Shown piece after piece: positions 17,487-25,260 of a stretch of 64,000 bases of DNA. Each line of letters begins with the position of its first letter. Within the stretch, counting starts at the first letter, position 1. The DNA comes from Candidatus Delongbacteria bacterium (lineage in GTDB: Bacteria; CAIWAD01). Where the stretch lies: positions 288,153 through 352,152 of the forward strand of contig JACKCN010000005.1 in the NCBI GenBank assembly GCA_020634015.1, read 5' to 3'. The notes beneath the pieces are model-generated. The model was not told where the DNA came from. It saw nothing but the letters and a program-made list of their open reading frames with translations, and searched no databases. Position numbers and translations under genes: made by a program.

Positions 17487-18627
17487 CTCCCTGGTGGAGT
17501 TCATCTCCGAGCTGGATGAGGACAGCGACGCGGAACCCGGCATCACGGGTGATGAGGATGAGGTCGAGCTGCAGGATCTGGACATCTTGATCGGCCAGAA
17601 CCAGAGTCCCGAGCGCATCGATCGATTTCTGTCCCGTCAGATCCGCTTTGTCTCACGCTCGCGCGTGCAGCAACTGATCGAAGTCGGGTCGGTGCTCGTG
17701 GATGGCGAGGCGGTTCCCAAGCCGTCGATCAAGGTGCTTCCCGGACAGCGGGTCCAGCTGCAGGTGCCCCGCAAACCACGTCCGGTGGTACGCGCCGAAC
17801 GAATTCCCCTGAACATCATTCACGAGGATGAGCACCTGCTGGTGATTGACAAGAGCGCCGAGATGGTGGTGCATCCCAGTCGCGGGTGTTACAGCGGCAC
17901 GTTGGTGAATGCACTGATGGGCTACATCGCCGGGCTGCCCCAGGAAGCCGATGAGGAGTTCCGGCCCGGCATCGTGCACCGCCTGGATCGCGGAACCACC
18001 GGCCTGATGGTGGTGGGCAAATCCACACCGGCGATTCAGGCGCTGTCGCGCATGTTTCACGATCGCACCATCCACCGGCTCTACCGCGCCATCGTCTGGA
18101 CCAGTCCCCGGGCGCTGAGCGGCCAGGTGGACGCGGAAATCGGGCGCGACCTGCGTGATCGCCTGCGGATGGCGATCGTGCACCAGGGCCGGGGCCGCAG
18201 CGCTCGTACCTATTACCGTACGGCCGCCCGCTATGAATTCCTCTCGTTGCTGGAACTCAAGCTGGAAACGGGCCGCACCCACCAGATCCGGGTTCACATG
18301 GAACATCTGGGGCATCCGGTTTTCGGCGATGCGGTATACGGCGGGCGCAACGAGAAGCGTGCCGGGTTCACGGGCGACCGAGTGCAGCGGGCACGTCGTT
18401 ATCTGGCCATCCTGGATCGCCAGGCACTGCACAGCTGGAGAATGGGTTTCATTCACCCCATCACGGGCCAGCGGATGGAATTCGAGGCGGAACTGCCCGC
18501 GGACATGCGGGCGATCATCGCGGGAGAGCAGGCTCTGGGCGGTCGCGCCCCCCTGCCCCTGACCGAGTCGGTCTTCGACTGGTTGCCCCCCGTGGCGCCT
18601 GCGTCGGAGAGTCGACACTCACACTGA
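17467..18627 (+). CDS. RluD-family 23S rRNA pseudouridine synthase
   Basis: 386 residues. A charged N-terminal extension of about 45 residues precedes an S4 RNA-binding domain (RIDRFLSRQIRFVSRSRVQQLIE, read in parts) and the RluA/RluD catalytic domain. The catalytic Asp174 is in the HRLDRGTTGLMVV motif; the other signatures are EDEHLLVIDKSA, RLYRAIVW, LELKLETGRTHQIRVH and GHPVFGDAVYGG. It converts uridine to pseudouridine in rRNA, probably around helix 69, though the exact site cannot be read. It closes the operon, as ylyB does in Bacillus. Confidence 0.92.
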   Translation: MSPRKRSSLVEFISELDEDSDAEPGITGDEDEVELQDLDILIGQNQSPERIDRFLSRQIRFVSRSRVQQLIEVGSVLVDGEAVPKPSIKVLPGQRVQLQVPRKPRPVVRAERIPLNIIHEDEHLLVIDKSAEMVVHPSRGCYSGTLVNALMGYIAGLPQEADEEFRPGIVHRLDRGTTGLMVVGKSTPAIQALSRMFHDRTIHRLYRAIVWTSPRALSGQVDAEIGRDLRDRLRMAIVHQGRGRSARTYYRTAARYEFLSLLELKLETGRTHQIRVHMEHLGHPVFGDAVYGGRNEKRAGFTGDRVQRARRYLAILDRQALHSWRMGFIHPITGQRMEFEAELPADMRAIIAGEQALGGRAPLPLTESVFDWLPPVAPASESRHSH

Positions 18628-18670
18628 TGCTGGGGCCACACGCCCGCAGCCAACCACGACAGGACACACA

Positions 18671-19441
18671 ATGGATACACCCAACGAACGCAACCTGGCC
18701 TTGTTCATCGACTTCGACAACATCGCCATCGGCCTGAGAGAATCCCGCAAGAACGGATTCGAGATCCGCCTGGTGCTCGACCGTTTGCTGGAAAAGGGCC
18801 GGATCATCGCCAAGAAGGCCTACGCCGACTGGAAGTATTACGACCGCTACAAGGCGGCCCTGCACTCGCACAACATCGAACTGATCGACATTCCCAAGCG
18901 CAGCGTCACGGGCAAGAACAGCGCCGACATCCGTCTGGTGGTGGACGCTCTGGATCTGTGCCACACCAACCCTCACATCAACACCTTCGCCATCATTTCG
19001 GGTGACAGCGATTTCAGCCCTCTCGTCAGCAAACTGCGCGAGAACAACAAGCTGGTCGTGGGCATTGGCATGAAGGACAGCACCTCGATGCTGCTGGTGG
19101 AAAACTGCGACGAGTTTCTGTATTACGAAGACCTGAGCGAGCCGGAGAAGGAGCCGGAACGCCAGGCGGGCGCGCCCAAGGTCCCCAAGGAAAAGGCCGC
19201 GGCCTTCCGTGCCGTGGTTCAGGCCGTGAACGCGCTGATCCGCGAGGGTCACGAGATTCTTTACGCCTCACTGGTGAAGGACACGATCAAGCGCAAGAAT
19301 CCTTCCTTCAACGAATCCAGCTGGAACTACGCCAATTTCGGCGAGCTGCTGGAAGACGCGATGAAGTTCGACGTGCTCGAGGCCAACCGCGACCGCGCGC
19401 GGGGCGGCACCTGGGTCATCACCAAGCTCAAGGGCCTGTGA
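18671..19441 (+). CDS. NYN-domain putative ribonuclease with C-terminal OST-HTH (LOTUS) domain
   Basis: 256 residues. The N-terminal half is a LabA/DUF88-type NYN (PIN-like) fold: LALFIDFDNIAIGLRES with the first acidic residues, AYADWKYYDRYK, KNSADIRLVVDALDL and AIISGDSDFSPLV with the last Asp pair. These acidic residues form a metal site in related RNases. After an acidic linker (about 155-180) comes a winged-helix OST-HTH-like domain (AVNALIREG...YASLVKDTIKRKNPSFNESS...FGELLEDA), known in eukaryotes for RNA/G-quadruplex binding. A role in RNA turnover is inferred. It is followed by a strong terminator. Confidence 0.85.
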   Translation: MDTPNERNLALFIDFDNIAIGLRESRKNGFEIRLVLDRLLEKGRIIAKKAYADWKYYDRYKAALHSHNIELIDIPKRSVTGKNSADIRLVVDALDLCHTNPHINTFAIISGDSDFSPLVSKLRENNKLVVGIGMKDSTSMLLVENCDEFLYYEDLSEPEKEPERQAGAPKVPKEKAAAFRAVVQAVNALIREGHEILYASLVKDTIKRKNPSFNESSWNYANFGELLEDAMKFDVLEANRDRARGGTWVITKLKGL

Positions 19442-19460
19442 TCCAGCTCCCCGGAAATGA

Positions 19461-19497
19461 CGCCTCCCCCCGCCGGCCTGGCCTGCGGGGGGAGGCG
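19461..19497 (+). terminator. Strong hairpin terminator after NYN gene
   Basis: A perfect 13-bp G/C stem (19461-19473 with 19485-19497) with an 11-base loop, 20 bases after the stop. The T-run afterwards is weak. Confidence 0.7.
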
Positions 19498-19509
19498 TGT
19501 CTCCGGGGG

Positions 19510-19690
19510 GTCGGTGTGGATCATCGTGTGGGTCGACGGAACCGTCTTCATGACGGTCCCATCGACCCTTGCCGCGTCCCTTGGATCGACGATCGCTTCG
19601 ACCGTCACCTCGCCCACGACCTTGTCCTCTACCTCGACCGCCACCGTGACGGTCATCGAACGGGTCATGAATCACAAGGCATTGATCATG
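19510..19690. repeat. Intergenic low-complexity repeat region, copy 1
   Basis: Between the terminator of the NYN gene and the next gene. It contains several copies of a degenerate TCGACCG-like core and inverted pairs such as GACGGAACCGTC and GACGGTCCCATCGACC, and a stretch (CTTCGACCGTCACCTCGCCC) that closely matches one at about 32414-32432 (ATCGACCGTCACCTCGTCC). No convincing gene is present: open frames on both strands are compositionally repetitive. Confidence 0.5.
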
Positions 19691-19869
19691 AAGGACTTGT
19701 ATTCACCGGTGCAGGTTTTGGACTGCGACGTTTTTTCCCCATGTTCCTCGTCACCCATTGATGGAGATCTGCCCTCCCGGGCGCATCTGCCAGGAACGGG
19801 TCCCCCCCTCGCCAGCTGGTACTCAAAGGCCAGACGCATGGCGCACACAGCACGAAAGGCAAGACACCA

Positions 19870-21345
19870 ATGACCGTACGTGAACAGCTCGCTGACATCC
19901 GTCGACTGGCCGGACCCCATGGCACCGTGGGTCTGTCCGATGCCGTCCTTGACCCCTTCCTGGCCTCCGACAAGGACCTTGGAATCGCCATCGCCCGGGC
20001 GCATGCCGAAGTGCTGGCCATGAGCGCCCAAAGATCTGCCGGCTTGTCCGAAGATTCCCTGTGTGCGCAGCTCCAGGCCGACTACCTGAACTTCTACGGA
20101 GATGCGGCCCGCAGCCCCTACGTCCCCGCGGGTGCGTGTGGCCCCTGGATCGTCAGCCAGCATGGCGCCGTGTTGCATGATTCCGGTGGCTACGGCATGC
20201 TGGGCCTGGGACACGCGCCGGAATCCGTGCTGGCCGCTCTGGCCAGACCCTGGGTCATGGCCAACGTGATGACTCCCAGCCACAGCCAGGCCCGCTTCTC
20301 CGCTCTGCTGAAAGCGGAAATCGGACACACGGGCCCGGGTTGTCCCTACAGCCGTTTCATCTGCCTGAACAGCGGTTCCGAGTCGGTGACCATGTCGGCA
20401 CGCATCACGGACCTGCACGCCTTCCGCCAGACCCAGTCGGGCGCACCGCACGCGGGACACATCATCCGCTACCTCAGTCTGGCAGGCGGCTTCCATGGCC
20501 GCACCGATCCAGCGGCGCGCATCTCCGGATCCACACTGGGCACCTACAAGCGCACGCTGGCCTCGTTCCGTGACCGCGACCAGCTGACTCTGGTGGAGCC
20601 GAACAATCTGGCCCAGCTTGAGGAAGTCTTCGCCCGCGCCGCGGCCGATGGCGTGTTCTACGAGGGCTTCTTCATCGAGCCGGTGATGGGCGAGGGCGAG
20701 CCCGGACTGGCGCTCACCCCTGAATTCTACGGCCTGGCCAGGCGCCTGACCCGCGAGCACGGCGCCTTGCTGATGTGTGACTCGATCCAGGCCGGCTTCC
20801 GTGCCACGGGCCACCTGAGCATCGTGGACTATCCCGGATTCGCCAGGCACGAAGCCCCCGATCTGGAAACCTTTTCCAAGGCACTGAACGCAGGGCAGTA
20901 CCCACTGTCCGTGCTGGCGCTCAATGCGCGGGCGGCCGAGCTGTATGTGACCGGCGTCTACGGCAACACCATGACCACCTGTCCCCGCGGGCTGGAAGTC
21001 GGCTGCGCCGTGCTGGAATCGATGACCGACGAGCTGCGCAGCAACATCGTCGCGCGCGGTACGCAGTTGAAGCAAGGCCTCGAGCAGCTGGCCAGCGAAT
21101 TCGGCTCCGCCGTGAAGGGCGTGCTGGGCACCGGCCTGATGGTCAACATCGAACTGGACCCGGCGCGGCTTCCCGTCAACGGTGCCGGTGGTGTGGAAGA
21201 AGATCTGCGCCGCCACGGGATTCACATGATCCACGGCGGCCACAACGGCCTGCGCTTCACGCCCCATTTCGCGATCACGTCCGAGCAGATCACCCTGATC
21301 GTCCAGGGCGTGCGCGAGATCCTCAGGAAGCGTCTTGCCGGGTAA
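19870..21345 (+). CDS. Class III PLP-dependent aminotransferase, substrate unknown
   Basis: 491 residues of the ornithine/acetylornithine/4-aminobutyrate aminotransferase fold. Family signatures: SGGYGMLGLGH, LNSGSESVTMSARI (phosphate-binding SGSE), GGFHGRT, EPVMGEGEPG, LLMCDSIQAGFR (the D contacting the pyridine N) and the PLP lysine Lys337 in ETFSKALNAGQYP. The region after the lysine (NTMTTCPRGLEVGCAVLE) is a variant of the usual GGNP block, and about 60 extra residues precede the fold. Amino donor and product cannot be assigned. It is preceded by a repeat-containing gap and followed by a terminator, so it is monocistronic. Confidence 0.88.
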   Translation: MTVREQLADIRRLAGPHGTVGLSDAVLDPFLASDKDLGIAIARAHAEVLAMSAQRSAGLSEDSLCAQLQADYLNFYGDAARSPYVPAGACGPWIVSQHGAVLHDSGGYGMLGLGHAPESVLAALARPWVMANVMTPSHSQARFSALLKAEIGHTGPGCPYSRFICLNSGSESVTMSARITDLHAFRQTQSGAPHAGHIIRYLSLAGGFHGRTDPAARISGSTLGTYKRTLASFRDRDQLTLVEPNNLAQLEEVFARAAADGVFYEGFFIEPVMGEGEPGLALTPEFYGLARRLTREHGALLMCDSIQAGFRATGHLSIVDYPGFARHEAPDLETFSKALNAGQYPLSVLALNARAAELYVTGVYGNTMTTCPRGLEVGCAVLESMTDELRSNIVARGTQLKQGLEQLASEFGSAVKGVLGTGLMVNIELDPARLPVNGAGGVEEDLRRHGIHMIHGGHNGLRFTPHFAITSEQITLIVQGVREILRKRLAG

Positions 21346-21367
21346 TTGGTGTGACGCCTTGAACTCC

Positions 21368-21393
21368 GAATGGGCACCCCCGGGTGCCCATTC
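21368..21393 (+). terminator. Hairpin terminator after class III aminotransferase
   Basis: Perfect 11-bp stem (21368-21378 with 21383-21393) and 4-base loop, 23 bases after the stop, followed by TCGTGTT. Confidence 0.75.
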
Positions 21394-21414
21394 TCGTGTT
21401 CGGTGACGGCGACC

Positions 21415-21560
21415 GCTGCAAGGGCCGTCGCACCCCTGACCTCCGGGACCCTGATCCGGATCACTCCCTTGTCCTTCACGTCGACCGCCATTCCGCCCAC
21501 CACCGCGGCAGCCCTCTCGTCCGACACCGCGAACAACCCCGCAGAACCATCAAGTTCCCA
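21415..21560. repeat. Intergenic low-complexity repeat region, copy 2
   Basis: A C-rich stretch with the words TCACGTCGACCGCCATTCC, GCCCACCACCGC and CTCTCGTCCGACACCGCG, degenerate relatives of the TCGACCGTCACCTCGTCCAC words seen near 19.6 and 32.4 kb. It sits between two convergent genes just after a terminator, as the other copies do. Similarity is weak. Confidence 0.35.
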
Positions 21561-21630
21561 TGACAGCACAACGCAGAAACGGCCAGCCGGATGGTTCCGA
21601 CTGGCCGTGATGTGCGTGACCACGCATTGA

Positions 21631-23067
21631 CTAGAGCTGGAATACGGTCTCGATCAGGAAGGTCTTGACGGTCTCGTCGTCGCCCTTGATCCGTCCATCG
21701 CCGTTGATGTCGACATAGCTGGTGCGCCAGTGCATCACAAGGTTCACGCCTGGCGCCATTTCGTACCCCAGGCGGATGCCGTGGAGGGCGGAGGGAGTCT
21801 TGAGGTCGAAGAGGCGCTTGACCCGGGTCTGCTGGTAGTAGGCGCTCAGCTCGCTCAGCTTGGGCACCTTGGCCATGTTGAGGGCCGCGGCGGCGCGCAG
21901 GCTGTTCTGGTCGTCCACGCTGGTGTCGGTCTTGGGTTTCATGCTGGTGTAGGCGGCGAACACGGTGGCCAGATTGAAGACGTTGGCACGCGCGTCGGCG
22001 TAGTAGCCACTCATCGCCACGGCCGTGCGCAGGGCTTCGCGCTTGGTGAGCACGCTGTCACCGTCGAAGACCGTGCGCTCCAGGTCGTAGCTGCGGTCGA
22101 AGAATTCGCCAATGAACTGGTCGCCATAGTCACGGTACTCCAGGCCGGCGCTCAGCCAGTGCAGCGGCTGCCAGCGGACGCCCGGGGCCACGCCGTTGCC
22201 GAAGTCGATGAACTTGGCCCACTGGATGTATACATCCAGATTGGGCAGCAGCTCGTATCCCAGGTCGGCGCCGATGCCGGTCACGGTTTCCTCGGCACTG
22301 GAATAGTCTGCCAGCGGGCCCAGCACCCAGTCGTCACCCGGGTAATCGGCCAGGCCGTTGACCAGGTCAGGGTTCAGGTCGTGAAGGGTGCGCCAGCCCG
22401 CCTGCTGGCTGGCGTCGTTGAAGTCACTGTAGCGATCCAGAGCGTCGGGCACATTGTCTCCGTCGGCGTCACGCAGACCCGCGTAGAGATTGCCGTCCAT
22501 GGCCAGAGTCGCGCCCGCGCGCAACTTGCCGAACACGGGATGACTGGCGCGCAGGGCGAAGAGGCCGGGGCCGTTGAGCTCGCGGATGTTGGCCAGCAGG
22601 CCTTCGATCTGGAGTTTGCCCGGTGAGACATCGAACTCGATGCCCGTCCGCCGCACGCTGGGATACTCGACCGCGTTGCTGTAAGCCTTCACCAGAATGC
22701 CGTATCCCATGGTCACGTCATCCAGACTGCCGCCCTTGACATACAGTGGATCACCCTTGTGGCCCCAGCGCACGTAGTAGATCTTGTCCAGCAGGTCGGC
22801 GGGTTCGTCCCAATCTTCCTTGCGGATGCTGCCTTCGGCGTCGAAGTAGAGGGTCAGATCCAGCGCGACACCGATTTTCCCGATCGAGAATTCGGGGCGC
22901 ACACTGATCTGCTGCCAGATCTGCCCGTCAATGGACACGGCTCCCAATCCCACCTGAGTGTTGAGGCGTGTGCCGGTGACTTCGGCGGTCAGATCGTCCG
23001 TGGACTGGGCGCAGGCCGCAGCGGCGAGGCAGAGTGCCAGACCGGCCTGGATGAACGGGTGGACCAT
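21631..23067 (-). CDS. Exported outer-membrane beta-barrel protein of unknown function
   Basis: 478 residues. A signal peptide (MVHPFIQAGLALCLAAAACA) is followed by alternating amphipathic strands ending in an aromatic-rich last strand with terminal FQL, the pattern of an outer-membrane barrel. Two Asp-rich loops (DADGDNVPDALD and DINGDGRIKGDD) look like calcium-binding, dockerin/thrombospondin-3-like sites. The start at 23067 is preferred because AGGAAA lies just upstream; the frame extends further 5' without support. Porin or structural protein are both possible. Confidence 0.8.
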   Translation of the reverse strand: MVHPFIQAGLALCLAAAACAQSTDDLTAEVTGTRLNTQVGLGAVSIDGQIWQQISVRPEFSIGKIGVALDLTLYFDAEGSIRKEDWDEPADLLDKIYYVRWGHKGDPLYVKGGSLDDVTMGYGILVKAYSNAVEYPSVRRTGIEFDVSPGKLQIEGLLANIRELNGPGLFALRASHPVFGKLRAGATLAMDGNLYAGLRDADGDNVPDALDRYSDFNDASQQAGWRTLHDLNPDLVNGLADYPGDDWVLGPLADYSSAEETVTGIGADLGYELLPNLDVYIQWAKFIDFGNGVAPGVRWQPLHWLSAGLEYRDYGDQFIGEFFDRSYDLERTVFDGDSVLTKREALRTAVAMSGYYADARANVFNLATVFAAYTSMKPKTDTSVDDQNSLRAAAALNMAKVPKLSELSAYYQQTRVKRLFDLKTPSALHGIRLGYEMAPGVNLVMHWRTSYVDINGDGRIKGDDETVKTFLIETVFQL

Positions 23068-23310
23068 GATGTTTCCTGTCGTTGCTGGAGGGTCAATTTC
23101 AGGCACCGGCGGGGGTGCCGACCGCCGAAAGTAGGAAAAAAGGGGCCGCGGGCAGGCAATGGGTCCGGCGCAGTGGTGATCGGTCCGCCATCGATCCAAG
23201 GCAGATGTCACCGAGAGAGTTCGAGCCGGCATGACGCCGGCCCGAACGATTGCGACCAATGCGCAAAACCGAAGCGCACCAAGGGGGGAGGGCGCTTCAG
23301 CGGAAAACGC

Positions 23311-23604
23311 TCAGAAGTTGATATTCCAGAGGCGGGAAAGGATGCGTTCCGACACCATTTCGGCCATTTCCTTCTGGAAGTAGCGCCCATCGTCCACCCG
23401 GTCGAAGATTTCCACCAGACGGCAGTCCTTCTCGGAATCCTTCAAGGGGATCTGCCGGCAGCGCGGATTCATGGGCAGGCTCACCAGATGGCGCAAGTCA
23501 TCGCGCTCTTCGTGAACGGCGTCCAGGCGCAGCTCCAGGTCGCGCTTGTGCATCTTGAATTTGCGTAGGGTGTCGACGACCTGATTGGAAGAGACAGCGG
23601 ACAT
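23311..23604 (-). CDS. Small cytosolic helical protein of unknown function
   Basis: 97 residues beginning MSAVSSNQVVDTL. The start at 23604 has GGAGG six bases upstream, much better than the earlier in-frame ATG. The first 50 residues form a charged helical segment (KMHKRDLELRLDAVHEERDD); the rest contains CRLVEIFDRVDDGRYFQ. No family recognised. The neighbour on the left is on the same strand about 240 bases away; on the right lies a divergent promoter region. Confidence 0.7.
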   Translation of the reverse strand: MSAVSSNQVVDTLRKFKMHKRDLELRLDAVHEERDDLRHLVSLPMNPRCRQIPLKDSEKDCRLVEIFDRVDDGRYFQKEMAEMVSERILSRLWNINF

Positions 23605-23928
23605 TTTTTCCTCCTTCTGTTTGCCTTGCATCATGTAGTGCAAAGTGGAGGCCAAAGAGCCTTGGAGTTCCTGAGTTCAGAAGTTTCGCTGAGCAGCCCG
23701 TTGAAAATGCACGGTTTGCTCATTTTGTCAAACCGGCCTGGTGCCAAGGAATGACAGGTCAGCTCGGAATCGCCCAAGTGGGGTGTTACCTTCGCGTAAC
23801 AGCTTTGCGGTGAAAACGCTTGTAACCAATTGAAAATCAGTTGGATGCAAAATTTTCCCCATGGATTGGCCCCGTGAACCAGCCGATAGCCGTCCCTGGA
23901 TAGGTCATTCCACCCTGCAGGACGTCCA
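23605..23928. promoter_or_regulatory. Divergent regulatory region upstream of the J-domain gene
   Basis: 324 bases without a gene, lower in GC than average. Two dyads are visible: TGTTAC-N6-GTAACA at 23784-23801 and an imperfect CCAATTGAAAATCAGTTGG at 23826-23844, followed by an A/T-rich stretch (AAAATTTT). These are candidate operators or promoter elements for either flanking gene; no known box such as CIRCE is present. Confidence 0.4.
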
Positions 23929-24759
23929 ATGAGCGCCGAATTCGTTGACTATTATCAGCTGCTAGGTCTGGAACCTTTGGCGACCATCGCCGAAATCAAG
24001 GCTTCGTGGCGCCGACTCGCCAAAAAGCACCATCCCGACCGCAATCAGGGGGATGAATTTGCCGCAAGGCGCTTCGCTGCTCTCAATGAAGCCTACCAAG
24101 TGCTCTCCGATCCGGACCGCCGTTCAGCCTACGATCGACGCTACCGGCTGCAGCGTCGGGGGGCGACCTGGAAAACCCCCGGCAGCGGAGTCCCGCCCGA
24201 GGGGGCGTCCCCACCTCCTCCTCAACCCGAAACCCGACCTCTGCGCGGGCGTGACCTGGTGCGGCGTCTGCCGCTCACGCTCAAGCAACTCCGTGCCGGC
24301 GGGCAGATCACTCTCAACCTGGAGCATCTGGGCAAGCGGCTGAACATCAAGCTGCCCGAGCAGGTCTGGCCGGGGCTTGAACTGACCTTTCCCGGCCAGG
24401 GCTACCCGGGCAGGCATGGCGGTGCCAGCGGTCGGCTGACCGTGGTTCTGGAAGCGGAACTGCCCAACGGATGCTGGCTGGAGCAGGGAGACCTGCATCT
24501 GATCTGTCCCTGGAACACGCTCAGTGCGGGATTGGGCGGGCCCCTGTCCTTCCTGCATCCCGACGGGCGCAGACTGCAGATCCAGGTGCCGGCGGGCAGT
24601 CAGGATGGCCGGACGATCAGGCTGAAGGGCATGGGAATCCGCCACGAACGCGGCGAAGGCGACCTGGTCTGCCACCTGCAATTGACCGTGCCGGCGATTC
24701 TGGACAGTGCATCCCGCAAGCTGGCCGACAAGTTGCTCAGGAGTCTGGGACTGGAGTGA
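23929..24759 (+). CDS. J-domain co-chaperone, CbpA/DnaJ type without zinc finger
   Basis: 276 residues. An N-terminal J-domain (about 6-70) has the HPD tripeptide at 35-37, needed to stimulate Hsp70 ATPase. A Pro/Gly-rich linker (about 75-105) leads to two DnaJ C-terminal beta-sandwich domains (PLTLKQLRAGGQITLNL; then GDLHLICPWNTLSAGLGG and LQIQVPAGSQDGRTIRLKGMG). The cysteine-rich zinc domain of DnaJ is absent, as in CbpA. It probably acts as a specialised Hsp70 partner. Confidence 0.9.
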   Translation: MSAEFVDYYQLLGLEPLATIAEIKASWRRLAKKHHPDRNQGDEFAARRFAALNEAYQVLSDPDRRSAYDRRYRLQRRGATWKTPGSGVPPEGASPPPPQPETRPLRGRDLVRRLPLTLKQLRAGGQITLNLEHLGKRLNIKLPEQVWPGLELTFPGQGYPGRHGGASGRLTVVLEAELPNGCWLEQGDLHLICPWNTLSAGLGGPLSFLHPDGRRLQIQVPAGSQDGRTIRLKGMGIRHERGEGDLVCHLQLTVPAILDSASRKLADKLLRSLGLE

Positions 24760-24833
24760 GAGGAACCGAATCGGGGATCGCCGGTTCACTGCGAGGCATC
24801 AGGAAGTCTGCAGCATGTGTCCTGGAACGGGTT

Positions 24834-25154
24834 TCACCCCTCGGACCCAACCGACTCGGACCCTTCGAAAATGCGCATCGAGAGTGGATACTCTCGCACG
24901 ATCCGGAGGTAGTGGTGGTGATAGACGGGCCAGAGCAGGTTGTACAGCAGCAGCTCGCTGAGGACACCCAGCCGATGGCTGCCGGTGTGCAGTTCGGTCC
25001 ATTCGTGCGCCATCAGTCCGGGCAGCATCCATCCCGGAAACACATCCGCAATGTAGATGCAGGTCTCGCCCGTCGGTCGGCCCGCCTCATCCAGCAGAGG
25101 CTCGCCATAACAATGGAAGCGATAAGGATTCCAGGCGAAGATGCGCACCTTCAA
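24834..25154 (-). CDS. Possible small protein of unknown function on the minus strand
   Basis: 106 residues from a TTG at 25154 that has GGAG seven bases upstream and an in-frame TGA just before it; GTG at 25148 is an alternative. Composition looks protein-like: aromatic-rich, with FAWNPYRFHCYGEP, YIADVFPGWMLPGLMAHEW, ELHTGSHRLG and LLLYNLLWPVYHHHYLRIV. It fills an otherwise empty 500-bp gap between two plus-strand genes. No family is recognised. HEWTELH is not a standard zinc-protease motif. A chance frame in GC-rich DNA remains possible. Confidence 0.5.
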   Translation of the reverse strand: MKVRIFAWNPYRFHCYGEPLLDEAGRPTGETCIYIADVFPGWMLPGLMAHEWTELHTGSHRLGVLSELLLYNLLWPVYHHHYLRIVREYPLSMRIFEGSESVGSEG

Positions 25155-25260
25155 GACGTACTCCGGAGCATGACCCAGGGACTGGAGCGGCTGTCGCGCC
25201 GGAAGTCATTCCGGCTCACCGCCACACAGACTATCGCCGACAGACAGGGGAATCTTCAGC

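Noticed and set aside
24882..24950. Zinc-metalloprotease motif in HEWTELH of the small minus-strand protein
   Set aside because: The spacing is HExxxxH, not HExxH, and the protein is too small and lacks a third ligand context.
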